A stretch of 64,000 bases of DNA from Luteococcus sp048595755 (GTDB lineage: Bacteria; Actinomycetota; Actinomycetes; Propionibacteriales; Propionibacteriaceae): the NCBI RefSeq assembly GCF_048595755.1, contig NZ_CP184360.1, positions 2,976,001 through 3,040,000 on the forward strand, read 5' to 3'. A model generated the notes under the pieces. It worked only from the letters and a program-made list of their open reading frames with translations. It searched no databases and was not told the origin of the DNA. The position numbers were made by a program, and so were the translations under genes. Positions 51,697 to 60,850 of this stretch are shown piece after piece. Position 1 is the stretch's first letter; each line of letters begins with the position of its first letter.

Positions 51697-51710
51697 TGCC
51701 AGTCGATGGC

Positions 51711-51878
51711 TCAGACCAGGTGCGGCGGAGAGGGGTGGGCGAAGATGTGGTTGACGAGGATTCGGGTGCGGTCGAAGCGCTTGCCGGTGGCAATGGCGCC
51801 GACAGTGGCGCCAACCGGGATGCGGAGGGCAGTCAGCTGGTGCAGCATCGTGACCAAAGAGGTGTTCTGGTTGCCCAT
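51711..51878 (-). CDS. whiB7 leader peptide (upstream ORF, 55 codons)
   Basis: Encodes MGNQNTSLVTMLHQLTALRI and continues to the end SPPHLV, 55 residues, with an excellent GAAAGGAGG site upstream. No known domain. Position between the whiB7 promoter and attenuator suggests a regulatory uORF whose stalled ribosome would cover the 5' arm of the attenuator: the stop is 14 bases from the stem. The Pro-rich end (HPSPPHLV) may slow termination. In mycobacteria whiB7 has such a uORF, usually shorter as far as I recall. This one could also make a stable peptide. Confidence 0.8.
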   Translation of the reverse strand: MGNQNTSLVTMLHQLTALRIPVGATVGAIATGKRFDRTRILVNHIFAHPSPPHLV

Positions 51879-51939
51879 GGCTCTGCCCTCCTTTCGAATC
51901 TCGTCCCACACGGCCTTTCCGCGTGAGTTCGTGGTGTCA

Positions 51940-51977
51940 AATCTATGAGGCCGCAAGGACTTGCGCAACATATTTTT
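51940..51977 (-). promoter_or_regulatory. whiB7 promoter with AT-rich WhiB7 element
   Basis: On the minus strand TTGCGC (51968-51963), 17-base spacer and TAGATT (51945-51940). AAAAATAT lies directly upstream of the -35 (51977-51970), the AT-rich element that the WhiB7 AT-hook contacts. It indicates positive autoregulation. Predicted leader about 320 bases, covering the otherwise gene-free stretch 51615-51999 together with the uORF and attenuator. Confidence 0.78.
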
Positions 51978-51999
51978 GACTAGGGATTTCGTTGCCCTT

Positions 52000-54156
52000 T
52001 CAGGCTTCGGGCAGGGTGTCGTCCCGGGCCGGGTCCTCCCCGGCCACGATGGCCAGCAGGGCCTGGCCGTAGCGCTCCACCTTGGTGCGTCCCACGCCCG
52101 AGATGCGCAGCAGTTCCTGTTCACTGCGGGGCTCGGTCTCGGCCACGGCCACCAGGGTGGCGTCGGTGAAGATCACGAAGGCCGGCATGCTCGCCGCCTG
52201 CGCGGTGCGCAGACGCCATTCCTTGAGCCGGGCCAACAATTCCTCGTCGTAGTTGGACGGGCAGCCAGCGTGACGGCCGATCTTGCGCTCGGCCCCGGTC
52301 TGCAGCCCCTTGCCACACACCCGGCAGGTCTGGGACTGGGCAGTGCGGCGGCTCTTGCGTCTGGGTGCCTTGGCGGCCTGCTCGGCTGCCTGGGCCAGGG
52401 CCGCGGGTGTCAGGCCGTCGAGGAAGCGGGAGGGGCCCCGGTTGCCTCGTCCACCGTTGCGGGAGCGGCTCCACGAGATGCGCAGGTACCGCCGGGCGCG
52501 GGTGATCCCCACGTAGAGCAGGCGCTTCTCCTCGTCGATTTGCTCGGGGGTGGTGGCCAGCACGAAGGGCAGGGTTCCCTCCTGCATGCCGAACAGGCAC
52601 ACGGCGTCCCATTCCAGTCCCTTGGAGGCGTGCAGTGTGCCCAGGGTCACTCCCTGACTGACCGGTGCCTCCTGCAGTGCGGCCCGCTCCCCCAGGGCGG
52701 CCACCAGCTCCACCAGGCCGTGCTCGGGATTCTCGACGGTGATGTCGTGGGCCAGATCGACCAAGGCGTTCAGCGACTCCCACTTCTCGCGGACCGATCC
52801 AGAGCCCTCCGGCGGCTCGACCGACCATCCGACACCGGCCAGCACGTCCTTGAGCAGGGGCAGGCCGGGGCCCTCGGGCTCGGCGCGCACCGCGGCGCGC
52901 AGCTGGGCCAGGGCCTGCTTGATCTCGGGCCGTTCGTAGAACTTGTCGCTGCCGCGCACCAGGTAGGGGATCTGCTGCTGGCTCAGGGCCGCTTCCAGCA
53001 CCGGGGACTGGGCATTGATCCGGAAGAGCACCGCCATCTCCCGCCACGCCACCCCCTCGTCGTGGCGCGCCTTCAACCACTGGGCGATGGTGCGGGCCTC
53101 GTCGGCCTCCTCCGGATGCGAACCGAACTCCACCTCTGGCCCGGGCGGTTGCTGCGCCACCAGGTTGACGCCATGCAACTGGTGAGCCTTTCCGACGGCA
53201 TGGGCGGCCAGCTGGGCAGCGCGACGCGGGGCCATCACCTTGTTGGCCAGCTCCACCACCTGGGGCGTGGAACGGTAGTCACGAACCAGACGGATGACCT
53301 TGGTGCCGGGATGGGCGAGCGCAAATCCGGTGAGGTAGTCGGCCCGCGCCCCGGCAAAGGCATGGATCGACTGGTGCGGGTCGCCCACCACGCACAGGTC
53401 TCGCCGCTCCCCCACCCACAGGTTCAGCACGGTCTGCTGCAGCGGGGAGACGTCCTGGTACTCGTCGACGACGAAGTGCCGGTACTGGGCGCGCACTTGG
53501 TCGGCGACCTCGTCGTGTTCGCTCAACAGCGCGGCGGTGCACAGCAGGATGTCGTCGAAGTCGATCTGCCCGCGGTTGCGCTTGGCGGCCTCGTAGCCGG
53601 TGAAGACCTTGGCCACCGTCTCCGGATCAGCCCCGGCCAGGGTGCGATTGGCCGCACGTGCGATCGCGGGGTACTCGCCGGCGGTGACATTGGAGACCTT
53701 CGCCCAGCTGATCTCCCCCACCAGGTCACGCAGCAGGCCCGTGTCCACCTTCAGCCCGTGCCGGGAGGCGGCCTCGGCCACCAGGGACATCCGGCGATCG
53801 GTCACCTCGGGCAGCTCCACACCGTAGGCACGGGGCCAGAAGAACTGGATCTGGCGCAGCGCGGCCGAGTGGAAGGTTCGGGCCTGCACCTTGCCCACCC
53901 CGAGCTGGTGCAACCGGGAACGCATCTCGCCGGCGGCGCGCGTGGTGAAGGTGACCGCGAGGACACCTCGAGGATCCAGTGCGCCGGTGTGGGCCCCGTA
54001 GGCGATCCGGTGCGTGATGGCCCTGGTCTTGCCGGTTCCCGCACCGGCGATGACCGCCACGGGAGCGTCGAAGGTGGTGGCCACCTCGCGCTGCTCGGGA
54101 TCGAGTGCGTCGAGGATGGCCGCAGGTTCTGCGGGGATCTGGTCGGGGCTGGGCAC
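52000..54156 (-). CDS. uvrD2: ATP-dependent DNA helicase UvrD2
   Basis: 718-residue SF1A 3'-to-5' helicase. Walker A GAGTGKT (about 38-44), TTRAAGEMR, Walker B VVDEYQDVSPLQ, motif IV region VRDYRSTPQ, TLHASKGLEWD and GITRARR. The C-terminus adds the UvrD2 hallmarks: a Cys cluster CRVCGKG...HAGCP (about 610-635) and an HRDC domain (about 640-705, ending LRISGVGRTKVERYGQALL). Last gene before the whiB7 leader on the same strand. Divergent to recC over a 95-base gap; no LexA-like box was seen there. Confidence 0.95.
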   Translation of the reverse strand: MPSPDQIPAEPAAILDALDPEQREVATTFDAPVAVIAGAGTGKTRAITHRIAYGAHTGALDPRGVLAVTFTTRAAGEMRSRLHQLGVGKVQARTFHSAALRQIQFFWPRAYGVELPEVTDRRMSLVAEAASRHGLKVDTGLLRDLVGEISWAKVSNVTAGEYPAIARAANRTLAGADPETVAKVFTGYEAAKRNRGQIDFDDILLCTAALLSEHDEVADQVRAQYRHFVVDEYQDVSPLQQTVLNLWVGERRDLCVVGDPHQSIHAFAGARADYLTGFALAHPGTKVIRLVRDYRSTPQVVELANKVMAPRRAAQLAAHAVGKAHQLHGVNLVAQQPPGPEVEFGSHPEEADEARTIAQWLKARHDEGVAWREMAVLFRINAQSPVLEAALSQQQIPYLVRGSDKFYERPEIKQALAQLRAAVRAEPEGPGLPLLKDVLAGVGWSVEPPEGSGSVREKWESLNALVDLAHDITVENPEHGLVELVAALGERAALQEAPVSQGVTLGTLHASKGLEWDAVCLFGMQEGTLPFVLATTPEQIDEEKRLLYVGITRARRYLRISWSRSRNGGRGNRGPSRFLDGLTPAALAQAAEQAAKAPRRKSRRTAQSQTCRVCGKGLQTGAERKIGRHAGCPSNYDEELLARLKEWRLRTAQAASMPAFVIFTDATLVAVAETEPRSEQELLRISGVGRTKVERYGQALLAIVAGEDPARDDTLPEA

Positions 54157-54251
54157 GGGCTCACCCTATCCACGGCCTGTGACCTTTCCACGGCATCGCC
54201 GACGGCCCTACCCCAAAACTGTCGGTGGACGCCTCTAGGGTGGTTGGCACC

Positions 54252-57200
54252 ATGAACAGCTCACCGGTTGCCTCCACCCCCACCCCCGATCCGGGGCTCG
54301 AACTGGTGCTGTGCGCCAGCTGGCGCGAGCTGTGCGACGACCTGACTGCGACCCTGTCATCGGACGTGGCCGACCCCTTCGCGAGCCAACTCCTGGTGGT
54401 GGACGCGCCCGCGGCCCGCCGCGCCATCTCACAGCACGTCGCACTGCGTGAGGGCATCTGCGCCACGATCGACTTCGTCGGTCTGCGGGGGCTGCGGCGG
54501 CAGCTGGCCGAAGAACTGCTCGGCATCGAGCCGGGCACCGACCCGTGGCGCTCCCGTGGCCTGGCGCTGGGCGTGCTGGACGTCATGGACCAGAGTGTGG
54601 GTGAGCCATGGTTCGCGCCCGTGCAACTGCACGTGACCGGCGTCGGCAGCGCCGACAGGCCGCGGCCGGGGCGCCGGTTGGCCACCGCCGACCGGATCGC
54701 TCGACTCTTCCTGCGCTACTGCCACACCTGCCCCGAGCTGCTGCGCGCCTGGCGGCGTGGCGAGTTAGTCGGCCCGCGGGGCGAGCCGCTCGACGAGTGG
54801 GCCCAGTGGCAGCCGCAGCTGTGGCGACGGGTCTGCGACCGGCTGGAGGTCAGCGATCCGGTGACGCGCCACGACGATCTGCTGCGCGCCCTCACGGAAC
54901 ATGACGGCCCCGTGCTGCCGTGCCCGGTGCTGCACCTGGTCAACCCCAACCCCTGCGCTCCCCTGGATCGGGAGCTGGTGGAGGCCCTGGCAGGTCGGCA
55001 GCGCGTGCAGGTGCACCAGTTGGTCCCGGCGGCCTCCTCCTCCCACCTGGTGCAGCGGTGGGGCTCCACGGCACTGCTCGCCCTGCAGCGATGGCAGCAG
55101 CTGGCCACCGAGCAGCGCAGTGTGGGGCAGGTGCCTGCCAAGGAGCCGCTGCCCGCGGTGGTGCAGGTGCATTCCTCCCATGGCAGTGATCGGCAGGTGG
55201 AGGTCATGCGCGAGGCGCTGTGCGGGCTCTTCCAGGACGATCCAACCCTGGAGCCACGCGACGTGCTGGTGGCCTGCACCGATCTTGATGCCTACGCCCC
55301 CCTGGTTCGGGCCGCCTTCTGTCTGGATCCCAACGAGGTGGACACCCACCTGCACCCGGGTCACCAGTTGCGGGTGCAACTGGCCGACGGTTCGCTGGCC
55401 CAGCCCAACCAGGTGCTCGCCACGCTGCGCCTGTTGCTGCACCTGGCAGGCGACCGGGCCACCGCGCAGGATCTGGTCGACCTGTGCAGCAGCACCCCGG
55501 TGGCCACCCGTTTCGACCTGGGCGAGGACGAACTGGAACGCATCACCCGCATGGTCGCCCAGTCCGATGTGCGCTGGGGTCTGGACGGACGTCACCGCGA
55601 CGAGTTCGGGGTGGGGCAGGTGCGCCAGTCGACCTGGCTCGCCGGCGTCGATCGCGTGCTCACCGGCGTCGCGATGGGGCCCCAGCCACTGGGATGGCTG
55701 GGAACCGCCCTGCCCGTCGAGCAGATCGACAGCACCGACGTGATGGCCGCCGGGTTGTTGGCCGAGATCGTCTCGCGTACCCGCAAGTTGGTGGCGCAGT
55801 GGCGGCAGCCCGCCCCGATCCAGGAATGGATCGAACGGCTGCACGAAGGCCTCGACCTGCTCACCGGCACCAGCGCGGACGACGCCTGGCAGCTCACCAG
55901 GGCGCGCAGCGAACTGGCCGACCTGGCCGACCTGACCGTGGAGCGCACCGCACTGCTCGGGCTGGGCGACGTGCAGGCGCTCTTCGACCGGCTGCTGCGC
56001 ACCAGCGGTGGCCGCCCCAATTTCGGCAACGGGTCGCTGCTGGTGTGCGGCCTGCAGGACGTGGCCGGCATCGACCACCGTGTCGTGGTGGTGCTGGGCC
56101 TGGACGACCAACGCTTCCCGCACCGTCCCCCACTGGACGGTGACGACCTCACCGCCACGTCGACCGGCGCCGATGCCGAGGCCGATCCACGAGCCCGTTC
56201 CCGTCACCAGCTGCTGACCACCGTCGGCTCGGCCACCGAACGCCTGCTGGTGGTGCACCAGGGCTACACCTCACGCACCAACGAGGCGGTGCCTGCGCCG
56301 GTGGCGCTGGTGGACCTGGTGGCGGCGGCGGAGAAGGACGGCGCGGTGCGGCTGAGCCAGCACCAGCACACCCTGCAACCACAGTCGGCGGTGAACTTCC
56401 ACCAGAGCGACGACGAACCCGCCTTCAGCTTCGACCGTGCCTCGGCCGCCGGGGCCCGGGCTCGCGAACTGCTCCTGTCGGGTGAACGCCCCGTGCAGCG
56501 CCCCTTGTGGCAGGCAGACCTCGGGGAGCCGGACTGGCAGCAGGAAGAGGTGCTCGAACTGACGGCCCTGCTCGACTTCTACCGGCACCCGGCCCGCGAG
56601 CTCTTGCGCCGCCGGATGGGCGTCAGCATGACCTCCTGGGACGAGAACCTGGCCGACGAACTCCCCATCGACCCGACGGGACTCGAGGAGTGGGCCATCG
56701 GTGACCGGATGGTCCAGCTGGCGCTGGATGGCCTGCCACCAGACCAGGTGGCCGCCGCCGAACGGCTGCGCGGGGCGCTTCCCCCCGGACAGCTGGGCAG
56801 CCGCACGCTGGAGAAGCTGATGCCACCGGTGACCCGGGTGGTGGACGCCGCCTTGCGAGAGCGGCAGGCACCCGCCACCGACGTCGACTGCCAACTGGCC
56901 CTGCCCGACGGCCAGCACCTCACCGGACGCGTCCGGGTGCATGCCCACCAGGTGGTGGGCCACGGCTTCTCCCGGACCAATGCCACCCACCTGCTGCAGG
57001 CCTGGTTCGACCTGTTGTTGCTCGCTGCCACCCAACCGGCGCCCGAGGTCGGCTGGCGTGCCCTGCACATCGGCAAGGACGCGATCGCCACGCTGAGCGC
57101 CCCTCCCCCCGAGGAGTGTCGACGCCTGTTGGGCGAGTGTGCGGCGCTACGACGGCGCGGGCTGCGGACGCTGGTGCCCCTGCCGGTGAAGGCCGCCGCC

Positions 57201-57449
57201 ACCTTCACCGGGGCGACCCCGCTTCGTCCCTTCCGCGACCATGACCCGGAAGCCAAGGCCGGGCAGGAATTCCGCTTCGAACGCGATGCCGACTGGGCCC
57301 GCTTCCTGGGGCCGGACTTCGAGGCCCTGCGTCGCATCCCGGGCGATCCGCAGGACCCCGGAATGGGGGGTCCCTCCCGATTCGAGAACCTGTCCGAGTG
57401 GTTGTTCGCGCCGCTGCGCGAGCACCTGAGTGTGGGGAATGTGCGATGA
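54252..57449 (+). CDS. recC: Exodeoxyribonuclease V gamma subunit RecC
   Basis: 1065-residue subunit that in E. coli recognises Chi and splits the DNA ends. The N-terminal inactive helicase-like folds carry LVNPNPCAPLDRELVEAL and, near 600-640, NGSLLVCGLQDVAGIDHRVVVVLGLDDQRFP. A C-terminal degenerate nuclease fold follows. The Walker motif is absent, as in the family. First gene of recC-recB-recD; its stop overlaps recB by ATGA. The start MNSSPVAST has a weak GGTTGG site. Confidence 0.93.
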   Translation: MNSSPVASTPTPDPGLELVLCASWRELCDDLTATLSSDVADPFASQLLVVDAPAARRAISQHVALREGICATIDFVGLRGLRRQLAEELLGIEPGTDPWRSRGLALGVLDVMDQSVGEPWFAPVQLHVTGVGSADRPRPGRRLATADRIARLFLRYCHTCPELLRAWRRGELVGPRGEPLDEWAQWQPQLWRRVCDRLEVSDPVTRHDDLLRALTEHDGPVLPCPVLHLVNPNPCAPLDRELVEALAGRQRVQVHQLVPAASSSHLVQRWGSTALLALQRWQQLATEQRSVGQVPAKEPLPAVVQVHSSHGSDRQVEVMREALCGLFQDDPTLEPRDVLVACTDLDAYAPLVRAAFCLDPNEVDTHLHPGHQLRVQLADGSLAQPNQVLATLRLLLHLAGDRATAQDLVDLCSSTPVATRFDLGEDELERITRMVAQSDVRWGLDGRHRDEFGVGQVRQSTWLAGVDRVLTGVAMGPQPLGWLGTALPVEQIDSTDVMAAGLLAEIVSRTRKLVAQWRQPAPIQEWIERLHEGLDLLTGTSADDAWQLTRARSELADLADLTVERTALLGLGDVQALFDRLLRTSGGRPNFGNGSLLVCGLQDVAGIDHRVVVVLGLDDQRFPHRPPLDGDDLTATSTGADAEADPRARSRHQLLTTVGSATERLLVVHQGYTSRTNEAVPAPVALVDLVAAAEKDGAVRLSQHQHTLQPQSAVNFHQSDDEPAFSFDRASAAGARARELLLSGERPVQRPLWQADLGEPDWQQEEVLELTALLDFYRHPARELLRRRMGVSMTSWDENLADELPIDPTGLEEWAIGDRMVQLALDGLPPDQVAAAERLRGALPPGQLGSRTLEKLMPPVTRVVDAALRERQAPATDVDCQLALPDGQHLTGRVRVHAHQVVGHGFSRTNATHLLQAWFDLLLLAATQPAPEVGWRALHIGKDAIATLSAPPPEECRRLLGECAALRRRGLRTLVPLPVKAAATFTGATPLRPFRDHDPEAKAGQEFRFERDADWARFLGPDFEALRRIPGDPQDPGMGGPSRFENLSEWLFAPLREHLSVGNVR

Positions 57450-60400
57450 TCCGGCCCCGATCCGAAGCAGCCCGACCCGAAGCAGCCCAATCTGGAACAA
57501 GCCAGCCCGCTGCCTTCGACCTGTGCGGTCCGTTGCCCGACGGCACCACGGTGCTGGAGGCTTCCGCCGGCACCGGCAAGACCTATGCCATCACCGCCCT
57601 GGCCGTGCGCTACATCGCCGAGGGGCACTTCCAGCTGCACCAGATCATGATGGTCACCTTCTCCCGGGCCGCCACCAGCGAGCTGCGGCACCGGGTCTAT
57701 GCCCGGTTGCGGCAGACCGACGCAGCCCTGCAGGGCTGGTTGGCCGAGCGTGTCACCCCGGACGACCTGGTGGATCGCCACCTGGTCGACGCCCCGGACG
57801 ACCAGGTGCGGGAACGTCAGGCCCGGGTTCGTGAGGCGCTTGCCGAGATCGATGCCGCCACGATCGCCACCACCCACGAATTCTGCCAACGGATGCTCAG
57901 CGGCCTGGGGTTGCTGGTCGACCATGACCAGACCACCCGCTTCGTCGAGGACGTCGACGACCTGGCCTCCCAGGTGGTGCACGACGTCTACCTGGCCCAC
58001 GAGGTCAACGGAGCCGCCACTCCCCCCGCCAAGCTGGCCACCTTTGCCCGCTTCCGCGAGGTCGGGCGAGCAGCACTGCGCGAATCGCAGGCGCGCCTGG
58101 TGCCCGTCGAGGCCCGCGGTCTGACCGCTGAGCGGATCCACTTCGCCCAGCAGGTGCGAGAACGTTTCGAGCAGCGCAAGCGAATGGCGGGGCTCTACAC
58201 CTTCGACGACATGGTGCAGCGGCTGCGTGATGCCCTGGTCGAACTGCCCACGCACGACCAGGCGATCGCCGCGCTGAGCGCGCGCTATCCCCTGGTGATG
58301 ATCGACGAGTTCCAGGACACCGACCCGGTGCAGTGGCAGATCGTCGAGGCCGCCTTCGTCGGGCGTTCCACCGTGGTGCTGATCGGCGACCCGAAGCAGG
58401 CCATCTACGCCTTCCGCGGTGCCGACGTGTTCAGCTACCTCAGGGCCGTGGAGCAGGCCGACCGGGTGCTGACCCTTCCGGTGAACCACCGCAGTGACCG
58501 TGCGGTGGTCGACGGGGTGCTGCAGGTCTTCGCCGGTTCGGCCCTGGGGTCGGATCGGATCGTGGTGCGCGAGGTCGAGTCCCACCACCAGCAGAGCCGG
58601 ATCCGTGGTCCACAAGCCCAGCCGGCGGTGCAGGTGCGCTGCCTGCCCCGGCCGGGGCGGGCCCCGCACTCGGCCTCGTCGGGGGCGCGCGCAGTCGACC
58701 AGGACCTGGTCAACGAGGTCATCGGCCTGCTCTCCGACGGCTGGCAGGTGGACGACGGCCAGCGGTGGCGAAGCCTGCTGCCGCGCGACATCGCAGTGCT
58801 GGTGCGTTCCAACTGGCGCGGTGAACAGATCAAGCAGGCGCTGGACGAGGCCGGGGTCTCCGCGGTCTTCGGTGGTGCCGCCACCGTGATGTCCAGTGAG
58901 GCGGCCCAGTCGTGGCTCCATCTGCTGCGAGCCCTGGTGGAACCCTCGGCGCAGGCGATGAAACGCGCCGCACTGGGCTGCCTGGTGGGCTGGAGCGAGA
59001 CCGACCTGACGGCAGCGGTGGACGAACGCCCCGGCGCCCCTTCGATGGCGGAACTGGCCGTGCTGATCAAGACCCTGAGCCGCATCCTCGATGCCCAGGG
59101 CATTCCGGCGGTGCACGAGGCCCTGGCCGACCACACCGACCTGTCACAGCGGTTGTTGGCCCGCCCCGATGGTGAACGCCTGATGACCGACGTGCGCCAC
59201 ATCGCACAGCTGCTCAATGACGCCGCGGTGCGGCACCAGCTGGGTCCTGCCGCACTGACCGAATGGCTTGCCGACCGGATGGAGGAGGCACGCGCCAGCA
59301 AGGACGACGACCGTACCCGTCGTCTCGAGACCGACGCCTCCTGCGTGCAGATCATGACCATCCATGGCGCCAAGGGGCTGGAATTCCCGGTGGTGCTGTT
59401 GCCCGAGGCCGCCCACGAGGCGCCCCGCGAACCGCGGCAGGGAGACCCCAGCGTGCTGCACCTGGACGGGGAACGGGTGCTCGACCTGGGGGTCGACGCC
59501 CAGTGGTCGGCCCGCCAGGCCATTCGTCAGTCCCAGGAACGTGCCGAATCGCTGCGGACGCTCTACGTCGCCATGACACGAGCCAAGTCACGGCTGGTGA
59601 TGTGGTGGGCCCCCACCAAGGTGCACACCCAGGGATCGGCGCTGCACCGGCTGCTGCAGGGGCCGCGCCGCCCCGGGAGCCAACCGGAGCTGGCCTATGA
59701 CCTGCCTGCCGATCCCACTGCCGTGCCGCAACTCGATCCCGCGCTGGTAGGGATGGTCCCCGTCGCTGCGGCCCCGCCCCGCCAGTGGCGGGCCGAGCGC
59801 AGCGGCTACCCGAGCCTGGAGGCGCGTCGCTTCACCCGCCGCATCGACCACGGGTGGCGACGCACGTCGTACTCGGGGCTCACGCAGGAGGTGCACGGCC
59901 AGCGCAGCACCCCCGTCGAGGCCGCCGAACTGGACGAGGTGGAGGTGCAGGAGGACCCAGTGGTGCACCTGGTGCGCGACGACCAGCACGGCGACACCGC
60001 ACCCCGTCCGCAGGCACCGGAACTGGCCTCCTCACTGGCACCCCTGCCGGGCGGAACGCAGTTCGGAAGCCTGGTGCACGGCGTGCTGGAGATGGTCGAT
60101 GTCACCTCACCGCGGCTGCACGACGACCTGACGCGTCTGGTGGACCATCTCAGCGCGCGTCTGCCGGTGGAAGGGCTGGACACCACCGCGCTGGTCAACG
60201 GGCTGGAAGAAGTGCTGGACACCCCGCTGGGCGTGGTGGCCGACGGCCTACGCCTGCGCGACATCTCCCCCGCCGATCGCCTGGCCGAGCTGAATTTCGA
60301 GATGCCCATGGGCGGGGTGCGGCACCAGCTGGCCACGCTCGACGACCTGGCCACGGCCCTGCAGGACCGCACACTGACCGGCGACGACGACTTCGCCGCC

Positions 60401-60850
60401 CGCTATGGGGCCCACCTGGCCAGCAGCCCCGCCGCCGGAAAGCTGCTCAACGGCTTCCTCACCGGATCGATCGATGCGGTCCTGCGTACCGCCGGCGCCC
60501 GCGGCCAGCGCTACTGGGTGGTGGACTACAAGACCAACCGGATCCCGGTCGCCGAAGGCGAGACCCTCACCTGCCGGCACTACTCCCCCGACCCGATGGC
60601 CCTGGCCATGGTCGAGGCCCACTACCCGCTGCAGGCGCTGCTCTACTGCGTCGCCCTGCACCGTCATCTGCGGCGACGTCTGCCCGGCTACCAGCCGCAG
60701 ACGCACCTGGGCGGCGTCGGCTACCTGTTCGTGCGCGGCATGGCCGGGGCACGAACCCCGGTGGTGGACGGCATTCCCTGCGGCGTGTTCACCTGGCAAC
60801 CCAGTGCCGCCCTGGTGGAGCGCTGCTCCGAACTGATCGGAGGCCACTGA
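57446..60850 (+). CDS. recB: Exodeoxyribonuclease V beta subunit RecB
   Basis: 1134-residue helicase-nuclease. Walker A EASAGTGKTYAI (about 36-47), VTFSRAATSELRHRV, Walker B VMIDEFQDTDPVQW, GDPKQAIYAFRGAD, MTIHGAKGLEFPVV and VAMTRAKSRL. The C-terminal PD-(D/E)XK nuclease is intact: GSIDAVLRT, then YWVVDYKTNR with catalytic Asp and Lys. The chain is slightly shorter than E. coli RecB (about 1180). Translationally coupled on both sides. Confidence 0.96.
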   Translation: MIRPRSEAARPEAAQSGTSQPAAFDLCGPLPDGTTVLEASAGTGKTYAITALAVRYIAEGHFQLHQIMMVTFSRAATSELRHRVYARLRQTDAALQGWLAERVTPDDLVDRHLVDAPDDQVRERQARVREALAEIDAATIATTHEFCQRMLSGLGLLVDHDQTTRFVEDVDDLASQVVHDVYLAHEVNGAATPPAKLATFARFREVGRAALRESQARLVPVEARGLTAERIHFAQQVRERFEQRKRMAGLYTFDDMVQRLRDALVELPTHDQAIAALSARYPLVMIDEFQDTDPVQWQIVEAAFVGRSTVVLIGDPKQAIYAFRGADVFSYLRAVEQADRVLTLPVNHRSDRAVVDGVLQVFAGSALGSDRIVVREVESHHQQSRIRGPQAQPAVQVRCLPRPGRAPHSASSGARAVDQDLVNEVIGLLSDGWQVDDGQRWRSLLPRDIAVLVRSNWRGEQIKQALDEAGVSAVFGGAATVMSSEAAQSWLHLLRALVEPSAQAMKRAALGCLVGWSETDLTAAVDERPGAPSMAELAVLIKTLSRILDAQGIPAVHEALADHTDLSQRLLARPDGERLMTDVRHIAQLLNDAAVRHQLGPAALTEWLADRMEEARASKDDDRTRRLETDASCVQIMTIHGAKGLEFPVVLLPEAAHEAPREPRQGDPSVLHLDGERVLDLGVDAQWSARQAIRQSQERAESLRTLYVAMTRAKSRLVMWWAPTKVHTQGSALHRLLQGPRRPGSQPELAYDLPADPTAVPQLDPALVGMVPVAAAPPRQWRAERSGYPSLEARRFTRRIDHGWRRTSYSGLTQEVHGQRSTPVEAAELDEVEVQEDPVVHLVRDDQHGDTAPRPQAPELASSLAPLPGGTQFGSLVHGVLEMVDVTSPRLHDDLTRLVDHLSARLPVEGLDTTALVNGLEEVLDTPLGVVADGLRLRDISPADRLAELNFEMPMGGVRHQLATLDDLATALQDRTLTGDDDFAARYGAHLASSPAAGKLLNGFLTGSIDAVLRTAGARGQRYWVVDYKTNRIPVAEGETLTCRHYSPDPMALAMVEAHYPLQALLYCVALHRHLRRRLPGYQPQTHLGGVGYLFVRGMAGARTPVVDGIPCGVFTWQPSAALVERCSELIGGH

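Noticed and set aside
54157..54251. LexA/SOS box between uvrD2 and recC
   Set aside because: No GAAC-N4-GTTC-like palindrome is present; SOS control is not supported from sequence.
56579..59134. An 851-codon open frame antisense to recC/recB
   Set aside because: Shadow; product low-complexity and unrelated to any family.
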